From contig CALBKQ010000107.1 of assembly GCA_937895645.1 (NCBI GenBank), positions 1 to 16,405 on the forward strand: DNA of 16,405 nt, read 5' to 3'. This DNA comes from an uncultured Clostridia bacterium. GTDB lineage: Bacteria; Bacillota; Clostridia; Oscillospirales; Acutalibacteraceae. The notes under the pieces were generated by a model. The model was not told the origin of the DNA, made no database searches, and worked only from the letters and a program-made list of their open reading frames with translations. Below, in pieces: positions 6,597 to 14,090 of the stretch (positions are counted from its first letter, which is position 1; the number at the start of each line of letters is the position of its first letter). A program made the translations under genes and the position numbers.

Positions 6597-8636
6597 ATGA
6601 AAAATACAAGAAAAATTTTAGCAATAATTATGGTAGTGGCAATGTGTTTCAGTATGTTCAATGCAACTGCTTATGCAACCGACGAAATGATTACGGTTTG
6701 CTTTGATAACGGAAATACTAATTGGGAAATGATTATTGTAGTTTATGAAACCGCAGATGGTACTTTAATTTCTGCAGGACAGATGATTTCAGAAGGTGGA
6801 GACTTATATTCTTCAAGTATTCCTGCAGATGCAGTTTCGGTACGTTTCCAAAATTATCTTCCTGGAACGCCTGAAGAATATGCACCAGCTGAAGGCTTTT
6901 TAGGTACTGATTTCTTACCTGTTGAAGATGGTATGATTTATACATATTCTAATGAGCAAACAAGCGACTACAACCTTTTTGTTGGTGGCGTAGCAGTTAA
7001 TGACGATAACCTTGATGACATTTTAGGCGACGGTACAGCATCTTACAATGCAGAAGAAAATGTTCTTTATTTAGATGGCTTAAATATCACAGACGGATAT
7101 AACATGGACGCAGAAACAACAGTAGGTATTTTGGCAGGTCAGGATTTGAATATTGTACTTGAAGACGGTTCTGATAACACAATTTCTACACCTTCAAATG
7201 AGTTAACATACGGTATTGGTGTAGCAGGTAATTTGCATATTTCAGGTGACGGCGAGTTATCTGTTTTCTGTAATTCTGTAGATGGCGAATATGAAGACGC
7301 TGACAGCTACGGTATTTTTGCAACAAATGGTGTGTGCGTTGAGGGTGCAAGCGTTTTTGCTCGTGGCGGTAATTTGAATGTAACAGGTTGGGCTCAAAGT
7401 TCGGGTATTTACACTTACGGCGATGTAAGCGTAGATTTTGAAGGCACATTGATTGCTGAAGGTGGAAGTGTAACAGCAAATATTTCTGCTTACAGTGATG
7501 GTATTACAGTTTATGCAAACAATATTATTTACAATAATGACGATGAAAACGCAACACAATATATTAACATTTCTGTATATGATGGATATTTAGAGGTTGT
7601 CGGTGGCGATGTAACATCTGATTACCAAGCTATGAGCACAGGTATATATGGCGTTTCTACAGGCGTTTATACTTATGACAAAAACTCTGTTCTCGTGGCA
7701 AGAGGAAGTAACGCAACAGTTTCTGCAACTGATAATGGTGACGAACCACAAGCTGAGAGCTTTGGTATAAGCATATATGGTGGTGATGTTGGGATTTACG
7801 CAGGCACTGTTACAGTTACAACAGGCGAATGTGCGGGTTTTGAAACAGATATTACCGGTATTTGGGTTGGTGCTTATGAAGATGAAGACGGCAGTTTTTA
7901 TGGCGGTTATGTAAGCGTTTATTGTGACGAAGTAACACCAGGCGAATACAGCCCAGGTCTTGTTGGTACTAAAGTTAATATTGAAACAGATGGCGTTGCA
8001 ATTTTTGCTCAGATGGGTATTGAAATTGACGAAAAATTAACCATTGTAAACCCTGAAAATGCAGAAGTTTCAGAACATGATGATATATATGGGGATTCAA
8101 GTTATACAGTTCTTACTGCAGACGGCGAAATCGCAAATGATGTTACAATTGAACCATTAGGTTATAAAGTAACAATTAACGGATTAAACAACGGTATGGT
8201 GGCAGAAGTTCCGGTAGGTATGTCTCTTAATGAGTTCTATTGCGAGTTTTTCGGCGTTGACGATTTCTCAGAAGTTTTCAATACTGAAAAAGAGGGCTAC
8301 ACATTCGGCGGTTTTTATACAGATGAAAACTGCACAGACGGTAATGAGTATGACTTTGATACACCTGTTACAGGCGACGTTACAATCTATGCAAAATGGA
8401 TTAAGAACGCTGATGATAATGCAGGCGGTAACACAGGAGACAATACAGGTAATAATACAGAAGACAACACAGGTGGCAACGCAGGTAATGCCGAAAACAC
8501 TAAGCCTGTACCAAACCCTGAAATTCCAAATACAAACGCAATAGAAAATAACGCTTGGTTTGGAATTCTTCTTATGAGTGCTATGGGCATAGCATTAGTT
8601 ATGACTTCAAATAAAAAGAAGGTTTTCTTAAAATAA
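6597..8636 (+). CDS. Secreted modular surface protein with beta-helix-like region, InlB-type repeat and wall-anchor tail
   Basis: No precise function is recognised. The 679-residue protein has a signal peptide (1-27, cleavage after ATAYA). Residues 31-115 form a small beta domain (FDNGNTNWE... VRFQNY) that resembles starch-binding CBM25/26 modules; this is tentative. Residues 125-485 begin FVGGVAVNDDNLDDILGDG and contain many short glycine-rich strands ending in SGIYTYG or TGVYTY-like turns, as in beta-helix carbohydrate-binding proteins of the Cthe_2159 type. Residues 522-602 (GYTFGGFYTD... VTIYAKW) are a Listeria-Bacteroides (Flg_new/InlB B-type) repeat. A Gly/Asn/Thr linker follows (605-635), then NPEIPNTN (640-647), a hydrophobic segment (653-670) and KKK. 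It is very acidic. It lies 14 bp after tetR, with AAGGAGA before the ATG. A glycan-binding or adhesive role at the cell wall is inferred. Confidence 0.82.
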   Translation: MKNTRKILAIIMVVAMCFSMFNATAYATDEMITVCFDNGNTNWEMIIVVYETADGTLISAGQMISEGGDLYSSSIPADAVSVRFQNYLPGTPEEYAPAEGFLGTDFLPVEDGMIYTYSNEQTSDYNLFVGGVAVNDDNLDDILGDGTASYNAEENVLYLDGLNITDGYNMDAETTVGILAGQDLNIVLEDGSDNTISTPSNELTYGIGVAGNLHISGDGELSVFCNSVDGEYEDADSYGIFATNGVCVEGASVFARGGNLNVTGWAQSSGIYTYGDVSVDFEGTLIAEGGSVTANISAYSDGITVYANNIIYNNDDENATQYINISVYDGYLEVVGGDVTSDYQAMSTGIYGVSTGVYTYDKNSVLVARGSNATVSATDNGDEPQAESFGISIYGGDVGIYAGTVTVTTGECAGFETDITGIWVGAYEDEDGSFYGGYVSVYCDEVTPGEYSPGLVGTKVNIETDGVAIFAQMGIEIDEKLTIVNPENAEVSEHDDIYGDSSYTVLTADGEIANDVTIEPLGYKVTINGLNNGMVAEVPVGMSLNEFYCEFFGVDDFSEVFNTEKEGYTFGGFYTDENCTDGNEYDFDTPVTGDVTIYAKWIKNADDNAGGNTGDNTGNNTEDNTGGNAGNAENTKPVPNPEIPNTNAIENNAWFGILLMSAMGIALVMTSNKKKVFLK

Positions 8637-8653
8637 ATTACAAATGCAAAATC

Positions 8654-8680
8654 TAGGGCGGGGGCTCAGCTCCCGCCGTA
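8654..8680 (+). repeat. GC-rich mini-hairpin between the two surface-protein genes
   Basis: GGCGGGGGC (8657-8665) pairs with GCTCCCGCC (8669-8677) through nine positions, one a G-T wobble, around a TCA loop. It lies within the frame TAGGG...CCCGCCGTAA. It is far richer in GC than its surroundings. A weak ACTTTT follows, so it may attenuate transcription between the genes. It resembles the hairpin at 14273-14298, and both are probably members of a dispersed repeat family. Confidence 0.6.
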
Positions 8681-8700
8681 ACTTTTAATGGAGAGTAAAT

Positions 8701-10563
8701 ATGAAAAAACGAATTTTAAGTATTATATTGGTATTTTGCTTGTGTTTAAGTACATTTTCAATATCAGTTATTGCAACAGAAAATGAGGAAATCACAATTC
8801 TTTATACAAATGATGTGCATACATATATTGATGGTGATATTACTTATTCAAAATTAGCATCACTTAAAGATACTTGTGAGAATGTATTGCTGTTAGATGC
8901 AGGTGACCATATTCAAGGTACTGCATACGGCTCAATGGATAAGGGTAAAACTATAATTGAATTAATGAATGCAACTGGGTATGATGTGGCAACTCTTGGA
9001 AATCACGAGTTTGATTACGGAATGTCAGGCTGTATGCAGGCCATTGACTGGGCAAATTATTCTTATGTTTCCTGCAATTTTTATCACGAGAAAAATGGTG
9101 TGATAGGTGACAGCGTGCTTGATGCTTATAAAGTATTCGATATAAACGGCACTAAAATTGCGATAATCGGTATTACAACTCCCGAAACTTTTACATCTAC
9201 AACTCCTGCATATTTTCAAGATGCAAATGGCAATTACATTTACGGAATTGCAGGTGGAAACGACGGCAAGAAACTCTATAATGCAGTGCAAAATGCTATT
9301 GACAACGCTTCACAAGAGGCTGATGTAATTATAGCTCTTGGTCATCTTGGCGACGGTGAAACTTCAGCACCATGGCGTTCAGAAGATGTAATTTCAAACA
9401 CTTCAGGGCTTGATGCTTTCATTGACGGGCATTCTCATTCTACAATTCCAATGAAAGAAGTAGCCGACAAAAATGGAGATATGGTTATTCTTACCCAAAC
9501 GGGTGAGTATCTTAATGCAGTAGGTAAAATGACTATTACTGATGATAACATCACGACTATACTTTTAACTGCAGAAGATTTAACTAATATTACTCCAAAA
9601 GCAGAAGTCAAAGCTATTGAAGATGCTTGGGTAAGTGAAATAGATGCAAAATTAGGTGAAAAAATCGGTTCAGCAGAAATCACTCTCGATAATTATGATG
9701 AAAACGGAAATCGTCTTGTTCGTTTACAAGAAACTAATTCAGGTGATTTTTCTGCAGATGCACTTTACTATATGTTCGACAGTATGAATATGGATGTTGA
9801 TGTGGCAGTTATGAATGGTGGTGGTGTGCGTAATGGTGCCGTTACGGGTGATATCACATACAAAACCTGTAAAGAAATTCATACTTTCGGCAATGTGGCT
9901 TGTTTGCAGACTGTTACGGGACAACAACTTTTAGATGCTCTTGAATGGGGTGCGCGTTCAGTTGGTGTTTCAGAAGAAGGCAGTTTTCTTCATGTTTCAG
10001 GAGTTACCTATAAAATTGACACATCAATCCCTGACACAACAAAGAAAGATGACAAAGGCGTATGGATTGGTGGACCTGAAAAGTATCGTGTTCATAGTGT
10101 AAAAGTCTATAATAAAGAAACTGACGCTTGGGATGACATTGACCTTAGTGCAAATTATAACCTTGCAGGCTATAACTATACACTTCGTGATTTAGGTGGT
10201 GGTTTTGCAATGTTTAATGATGCAGTAAATGTGCTTGACTATGTGATGGAAGATTATATGGTACTTGCAAATTATGTTGAGGGCTTTGAAAATGGTATTG
10301 TGAAAGCAAAAAACTCACCGCTCACCACGAAATATTCAAGTTTTATAGTAGATTACGGCACAGTAAACGGTAGCGGACGAATTGTTAATGAAGCAACTCC
10401 TACCGTTGAAGAAACCAAACCTGCACCAAACCCTGAAATTCCAAATACAAACACAACTGTGAATAATGTAAATAGCAACGCTTGGTTTGCTGTTATGCTT
10501 GCATTGTCTATGGGGTTGTCACTAGTAATGACAACAAGCAAAAAAAGAGTATTTTCAAAATAA
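8701..10563 (+). CDS. Secreted 5'-nucleotidase / UshA-type metallophosphoesterase with wall-anchor tail
   Basis: This 620-residue exported enzyme is expected to remove phosphate from extracellular nucleotides, releasing nucleosides. A signal peptide covers 1-26 (...ISVIATENEE). The metallophosphoesterase domain (about 31-280) shows every metal motif: NDVH (37-40), DAGDH (66-70), GNHEFDYG (100-107), ALGHLGDGE (212-220) and DGHSHS (242-247). The C-terminal 5'-nucleotidase domain (about 322-540) has NGGGVRNG (372-379), FGN (396-398) and GGGFAMF (499-505) for nucleotide binding. The tail reads NPEIPNTN (577-584), a hydrophobic segment (595-610) and SKKR. GGAG lies seven bases before the ATG. It follows the other surface protein by 64 bp and may share the tetR promoter. 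Relatives include ecto-5'-nucleotidase/CD73 and the wall-anchored AdsA of staphylococci. Confidence 0.93.
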   Translation: MKKRILSIILVFCLCLSTFSISVIATENEEITILYTNDVHTYIDGDITYSKLASLKDTCENVLLLDAGDHIQGTAYGSMDKGKTIIELMNATGYDVATLGNHEFDYGMSGCMQAIDWANYSYVSCNFYHEKNGVIGDSVLDAYKVFDINGTKIAIIGITTPETFTSTTPAYFQDANGNYIYGIAGGNDGKKLYNAVQNAIDNASQEADVIIALGHLGDGETSAPWRSEDVISNTSGLDAFIDGHSHSTIPMKEVADKNGDMVILTQTGEYLNAVGKMTITDDNITTILLTAEDLTNITPKAEVKAIEDAWVSEIDAKLGEKIGSAEITLDNYDENGNRLVRLQETNSGDFSADALYYMFDSMNMDVDVAVMNGGGVRNGAVTGDITYKTCKEIHTFGNVACLQTVTGQQLLDALEWGARSVGVSEEGSFLHVSGVTYKIDTSIPDTTKKDDKGVWIGGPEKYRVHSVKVYNKETDAWDDIDLSANYNLAGYNYTLRDLGGGFAMFNDAVNVLDYVMEDYMVLANYVEGFENGIVKAKNSPLTTKYSSFIVDYGTVNGSGRIVNEATPTVEETKPAPNPEIPNTNTTVNNVNSNAWFAVMLALSMGLSLVMTTSKKRVFSK

Positions 10564-10578
10564 AAATTGAATAAATAA

Positions 10579-10614
10579 AAAAGGAACAGTTCAACTGAAC
10601 TGTTCCTTTTCTTT
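10579..10614. terminator. Bidirectional terminator after the 5'-nucleotidase gene
   Basis: A perfect 15-bp stem runs from 10579-10593 (AAAAGGAACAGTTCA) to 10596-10610 (TGAACTGTTCCTTTT). It ends in T-runs in both directions. It separates the nucleotidase gene from the convergent SCP2-like gene. Confidence 0.92.
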
Positions 10615-10625
10615 GTAATTAAGTC

Positions 10626-10949
10626 TTATTTTACAAGATTAATTACTGTAAGTACTGCACTTGCATCGCCTTCAATTGCTACTTTACCCTTATTGTATGC
10701 TTCAACAGGGTCAAGTTTACCGTCAACAAGTTTCATAAGATTTGTTGGGTTAACTGTAACAATAGCGTGTCTGTCATAGTATTCATAAGGCTCAACATTA
10801 ACATTGTGGTCCTTAACTTCAATATAGAAAATACCGTTTACGTTTTTGCCTTCAAGGTTAATCTGTAATGCAATAACGCCATCAATAGTACTAGCGTCTA
10901 CGTCTGCAAATTTTGCCTTAACTTTTGCTACAACTTGCTCGTATGTCAT
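10626..10949 (-). CDS. SCP2-like lipid/sterol-binding domain protein
   Basis: This 107-residue cytoplasmic protein consists of a single SCP2 (sterol carrier protein 2) fold. Typical features are the alternating beta strands (GVIALQINLEG, GIFYIEVKDHNVNVE) and the C-terminal block in which an amphipathic stretch LMKLVDGKLDPVEAYNKGK (72-90) is followed by VAIEGDASAVLTVINLV. Family members bind acyl chains or other hydrophobic ligands; the ligand in anaerobic bacteria is not known. AGGAG lies nine bases before the ATG. It is a single gene, divergent from a lipase-like hydrolase, which hints at lipid handling but proves nothing. Confidence 0.82.
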   Translation of the reverse strand: MTYEQVVAKVKAKFADVDASTIDGVIALQINLEGKNVNGIFYIEVKDHNVNVEPYEYYDRHAIVTVNPTNLMKLVDGKLDPVEAYNKGKVAIEGDASAVLTVINLVK

Positions 10950-10976
10950 TATTTTTCACTCCTAAAATTTTTTATA

Positions 10977-11005
10977 ATTTTATCATAAATGTTTTTTCTT
11001 TGCAA
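10977..11005 (-). promoter_or_regulatory. Candidate promoter of the SCP2-like gene
   Basis: On the minus strand, TTGCAA (11005-11000), a 17-bp spacer and TGA-TAAAAT (-10 at 10982-10977, with TGn extension) make a good sigma-A match. The leader would be about 20 nt. Confidence 0.6.
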
Positions 11006-11022
11006 ATTTCAAAGTCAATGAA

Positions 11023-11076
11023 AAATTGGTGAAAAACAGCTAAAAAACACGCAAAAATGGTCGTTTTAACCAATTT
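11023..11076. repeat. Imperfect inverted repeat in the divergent region 10950-11253
   Basis: AAATTGGTGAAAAAC (11023-11037) and GTTTTAACCAATTT (11063-11076) are complementary apart from one mismatch and one bulge. They lie 25 nt apart between the two divergent promoters. The pair could be a regulator-binding pair or a hairpin. Nothing else resembling a gene is seen in this 304-bp gap. Confidence 0.35.
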
Positions 11077-11170
11077 ATATAACTAAAATATATAAAAAAT
11101 CACGAAAAACTTTTATTAGTGATAGCAAAGTTTACAAAAATTATTTTTTTGAAAAAATTACAGATTTTTA

Positions 11171-11199
11171 ATGACAAAAACAGTGTTTTGTAGTATAAT
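11171..11199 (+). promoter_or_regulatory. Promoter of the hydrolase-miaB-ylbF unit
   Basis: ATGACA (11171-11176), a 17-bp spacer and perfect TATAAT (11194-11199) fit sigma-A. The leader of about 48 nt contains two ATGCAT palindromes (11212-11217 and 11231-11236) and a related ATGCG between them, a possible repeated operator. Confidence 0.7.
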
Positions 11200-11253
11200 A
11201 AATTGATATTATGCATTATTATGCGTAAATATGCATTCTGGAGGGAAAAAGTT

Positions 11254-12198
11254 ATGGCATTGGTAAAAAAAGAGGCTTATTTTAACTCATCGAATGGTGT
11301 AAATAAAATCAGAACTCTTATCTGGGAAGATGATGAATTAACACCTATAGGTATTGTTCAACTTACTCACGGTATGGCTGAACATATTGCCCGTTATGAC
11401 GCCTTTGCAAGTTTCTTGGCATCTAACGGATTTGTAGTTTGTGGTAACGACCATTTAGGTCACGGTAAGAGCATTAACAGCCGTGCTGAAATTGGATTTA
11501 TGGGTGAAGAAAATGGTGACAAGCGTCTTGTTGACGATATGCACATTCTCACAAAAATTATGAAAAAGAGAAACCCTGATATTCCATATTTTCTTTTTGG
11601 TCATTCAATGGGCTCATTCTGTGCAAGAATTTATGCAACTCATTTTGGTGATGAACTTGATGGTGTAATCCTTTGTGGTACAGGTGATATGCCTGACCTT
11701 ATTAACGCAGGTGTTGACCTTATTGATATGCTCGTTGCAAAGTACGGTGTTATGAGAAGAGTTGATAAAGTTGCAGAAATTATGAATAAAGGTTTTTCTG
11801 CTATGTCGCCAAAGAAAGAAGAAAGTGCACTTGCTTGGCTTTCAGAAAATGCTGATAACCGTCTTGCATATTCTAATGATGAACTTTGCGGTTTTACATA
11901 TACACTTGCAGGTTATCGTGATATATACAACATTATGCGTGAAGCTTGTGATTCAGCGTGGGCTTACAGAATGCCAAAAGAATTACCTGTTATGATTATT
12001 TCAGGTGCTAATGACCCTGTTGGTATGAATGGTAAAGGTGTGTTAGCAGTAGCAGACTCACTTGCCGGTGCAGGAATTGACCCAACAACAATTTTGTACC
12101 CTGGTATGCGTCACGAAATCCTTAACGAAACAGATAACGACGTTGTATTTAATGACGTTCTCAAATTCTTATTATCACTCTATACTAAGGAAGTATAA
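11254..12198 (+). CDS. Alpha/beta hydrolase, monoacylglycerol-lipase-like (Hydrolase_4/S33)
   Basis: This 314-residue cytoplasmic serine hydrolase probably acts on a monoacylglycerol or related ester; no substrate can be assigned. The start at 11254 is set by GGAGGGA eight bases upstream, and the upstream in-frame ATGs at 11203 and 11221 lie at the transcription start or in the leader. The oxyanion motif is HGMAEH (39-44) and the nucleophile elbow is GHSMG (S118). Likely triad partners are D254 (SGANDPVG) and H287 (GMRHEIL). This order and the cap region (about 145-240) match the monoglyceride lipase / PldB group. It stops two bases before the miaB start, and its last codons supply the miaB ribosome binding site, so the two are translationally linked. 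Confidence 0.87.
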   Translation: MALVKKEAYFNSSNGVNKIRTLIWEDDELTPIGIVQLTHGMAEHIARYDAFASFLASNGFVVCGNDHLGHGKSINSRAEIGFMGEENGDKRLVDDMHILTKIMKKRNPDIPYFLFGHSMGSFCARIYATHFGDELDGVILCGTGDMPDLINAGVDLIDMLVAKYGVMRRVDKVAEIMNKGFSAMSPKKEESALAWLSENADNRLAYSNDELCGFTYTLAGYRDIYNIMREACDSAWAYRMPKELPVMIISGANDPVGMNGKGVLAVADSLAGAGIDPTTILYPGMRHEILNETDNDVVFNDVLKFLLSLYTKEV

Positions 12199-12200
12199 TC

Positions 12201-13613
12201 TTGACAAATTTTGTAAGTACAGAACAAATCGAATTACAAAAGAATATAGCAGAAGATGTGAAAGAACTTCTTTTACTTCGTCATGGTAAACAACCTAAAG
12301 CATTTGTGCATACTTATGGTTGCCAAGGTAATGTTGCCGACAGTGAACGCATTAAAGGTCAACTCGTCATGATGGGTTACATTATGACTGAAGAAAAAGA
12401 AGAAGCGGACTTAATTCTTTATAACACCTGTGCAATCCGCGAACACGCCGAAGACCGTGTGTTTGGTAATGTTGGTGCAATAAAGAAGTTAAAGCAGTCA
12501 AACCCTGAACTTATAATCGCGCTTTGCGGTTGTATGATGCAACAAACTCACATCCGCGAAAAGCTACAGAAAAGTTACCCATTTGTTGATGTAGTTTTTG
12601 GCACACATAATCAACATAAAGTGCCTGAAATCTTCAAATCATACTTAACACGCGGTAAAAGATTTTTTGCAGATATGACTGAAACTAATGAGGTTGCCGA
12701 GGGTATTCCAGCAGTTCGCGATAACTCTGCAAAAGCGTGGTTGCCAATTATGTATGGTTGCGATAATTTCTGCACATATTGTGTAGTACCTTATGTAAGA
12801 GGACGTGAGCGTAGCCGAAAATCTGCCGACATTATCGCAGAGTTTAAGCAGATAGTTGCAGAAGGCTATAAAGATATTACGCTTTTAGGTCAGAATGTTA
12901 ACTCATACGGTAAAGGGCTAGATGAAGATATTAACTTCTCAAAGCTTATTCGTCAGCTTAATGCGATAGATGGGGATTTCACAATCCGTTTTATGACTTC
13001 ACATCCTAAAGATTGCACAAAAGAGCTTATTGACACTATCGCAGAATGCGAGAAAGCGTCAAAGCACATTCATCTTCCTGTGCAGTCAGGTAATAATAGG
13101 GTCCTTAAAGAAATGAATCGTCGCTACACTCGTGAAAAGTACCTTGAACTAGTAAATTATGCTAAAGAGAAAATTGAAGGTCTTTCACTTACAAGTGATA
13201 TAATCGTTGGATTTCCAGGTGAAACTTATGAGGAATTTTGCGATACTTTGTCTCTTGTAAAAGAGGTTGGTTACACATCATTATTTACTTTTATTTTCTC
13301 ATCAAGAAAAGGCACAAAAGCGGCTGATATGCCAGACTTAGTACCTTATGAAGAAAAGAATAAATGGTTTAAGGAACTTTGCGACTTGCAAGAAGAAATA
13401 GCAAGTACACATAGTGCAAATATGAAGGGCAAAACCTACCGTGTACTTTGTGAGGGTAAAAGCAAAACTTTAGATGGCTATTTCGCAGGTCGAACTGATG
13501 GTAATATTATTATTGAATTTCCATCAGAAAATGAAGATTTAATCGGCAAGTTCTGTTATGTAAAAGTAACAGAGCCGTTAAATTGGTTAGTTCGTGGAGA
13601 ATTATCCCAATAA
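12201..13613 (+). CDS. miaB: tRNA-2-methylthio-N6-dimethylallyladenosine synthase MiaB
   Basis: MiaB is a radical-SAM methylthiotransferase that converts i6A37 to ms2i6A37 in tRNAs reading UNN codons. It has 470 residues. The first iron-sulfur cluster ligands are C41 (HTYGCQGN), C77 (YNTCAIRE) and C111 (LCGCMMQ). The radical-SAM cluster is C187-x3-C191-x2-C194 (GCDNFCTYCVVPYVRGRE). The TRAM domain occupies about 408-470. The intact UPF0004 and TRAM parts and the VVPYVRGRE block favour MiaB over MtaB or RimO. The start is TTG at 12201, preceded by AAGGAAG inside the end of the hydrolase gene; no in-frame ATG would keep the cluster-binding domain whole. Confidence 0.95.
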   Translation: MTNFVSTEQIELQKNIAEDVKELLLLRHGKQPKAFVHTYGCQGNVADSERIKGQLVMMGYIMTEEKEEADLILYNTCAIREHAEDRVFGNVGAIKKLKQSNPELIIALCGCMMQQTHIREKLQKSYPFVDVVFGTHNQHKVPEIFKSYLTRGKRFFADMTETNEVAEGIPAVRDNSAKAWLPIMYGCDNFCTYCVVPYVRGRERSRKSADIIAEFKQIVAEGYKDITLLGQNVNSYGKGLDEDINFSKLIRQLNAIDGDFTIRFMTSHPKDCTKELIDTIAECEKASKHIHLPVQSGNNRVLKEMNRRYTREKYLELVNYAKEKIEGLSLTSDIIVGFPGETYEEFCDTLSLVKEVGYTSLFTFIFSSRKGTKAADMPDLVPYEEKNKWFKELCDLQEEIASTHSANMKGKTYRVLCEGKSKTLDGYFAGRTDGNIIIEFPSENEDLIGKFCYVKVTEPLNWLVRGELSQ

Positions 13614-13654
13614 ATAAGTCAAAAAATATGTAAAAATAAAGGAGTTAGAAATTT

Positions 13655-14083
13655 ATGTCACTTGAAAAACTTACAAGAGAGCTTGGTAAAGCAATCCAGC
13701 AGGACGAAAGATACCTTGCAATGCAGAAAGCAATCGAAGCAAACGAAAAAGATACCGCTCTTAATGAACTTATGAGCAAAATCCAACTTATTCAGGTATC
13801 TTATCAGCACGAGGCTTCTAAAGAAGAGCCAAACGAAGAAAAAATGAAAGCATATGATGAAGAGTTCCGTGGCGTTTACACAGAAATTATGATGAACGAA
13901 AATATGCGTAACTACGAAATGGCAAGAAAAGATATTGATGACCTTATGAACTACCTTACAGGTATTCTTGCTATGTGTGTTAACGGTGATGACCCTGACA
14001 CTTGTGACCCAACTGCACATCAGTGCGGTGGTGACTGCTCAGGCTGTCATTGTGATTGTGGTGACGAAGGTTGCAATCACTAA
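13655..14083 (+). CDS. YlbF/YmcA-family protein with cysteine-rich tail
   Basis: This 142-residue protein has two parts. Residues 1-105 are helical and charged, with the Com_YlbF layout (ELGKAIQQDERY, then a helical hairpin ending in DIDDLMNYLTGILAM). Residues 106-142 are a short tail with eight cysteines (108, 117, 124, 128, 131, 133, 135, 140) and three histidines (122, 132, 142). In Bacillus, YlbF and YmcA form a complex with YaaT that carries iron-sulfur clusters and modulates RNase Y and phosphorelay activity; whether that holds here is inference. AAGGAG lies about ten bases before the ATG. It follows miaB by 41 bp and precedes mutS, an order common in Clostridia. Confidence 0.85.
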   Translation: MSLEKLTRELGKAIQQDERYLAMQKAIEANEKDTALNELMSKIQLIQVSYQHEASKEEPNEEKMKAYDEEFRGVYTEIMMNENMRNYEMARKDIDDLMNYLTGILAMCVNGDDPDTCDPTAHQCGGDCSGCHCDCGDEGCNH

Positions 14084-14090
14084 TTGTTTT

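Noticed and set aside
7186..7559. Reading frames of about 100 codons on the minus strand inside the surface-protein gene
   Set aside because: They are antisense shadows of a strongly supported gene, with skewed composition (His, Leu, Gln) and no ribosome binding site.
7200..7900. Possible DNA tandem repeats or a CRISPR-like array in the surface-protein gene
   Set aside because: The repetition is at protein level (short Gly/Tyr-rich strands). No repeated DNA unit with constant length and spacers is present.
11203..11253. Upstream in-frame ATGs for the lipase-like hydrolase
   Set aside because: The first lies only four bases past the -10 box, about where transcription should start, and both lie before the GGAGGGA that serves the ATG at 11254. 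The extra residues are not like the family.
13658..14020. A 120-codon minus-strand reading frame opposite ylbF
   Set aside because: It is an antisense shadow rich in Phe, Cys, His and Val, as expected from the complement of a charged helical protein. It has no binding site or promoter.
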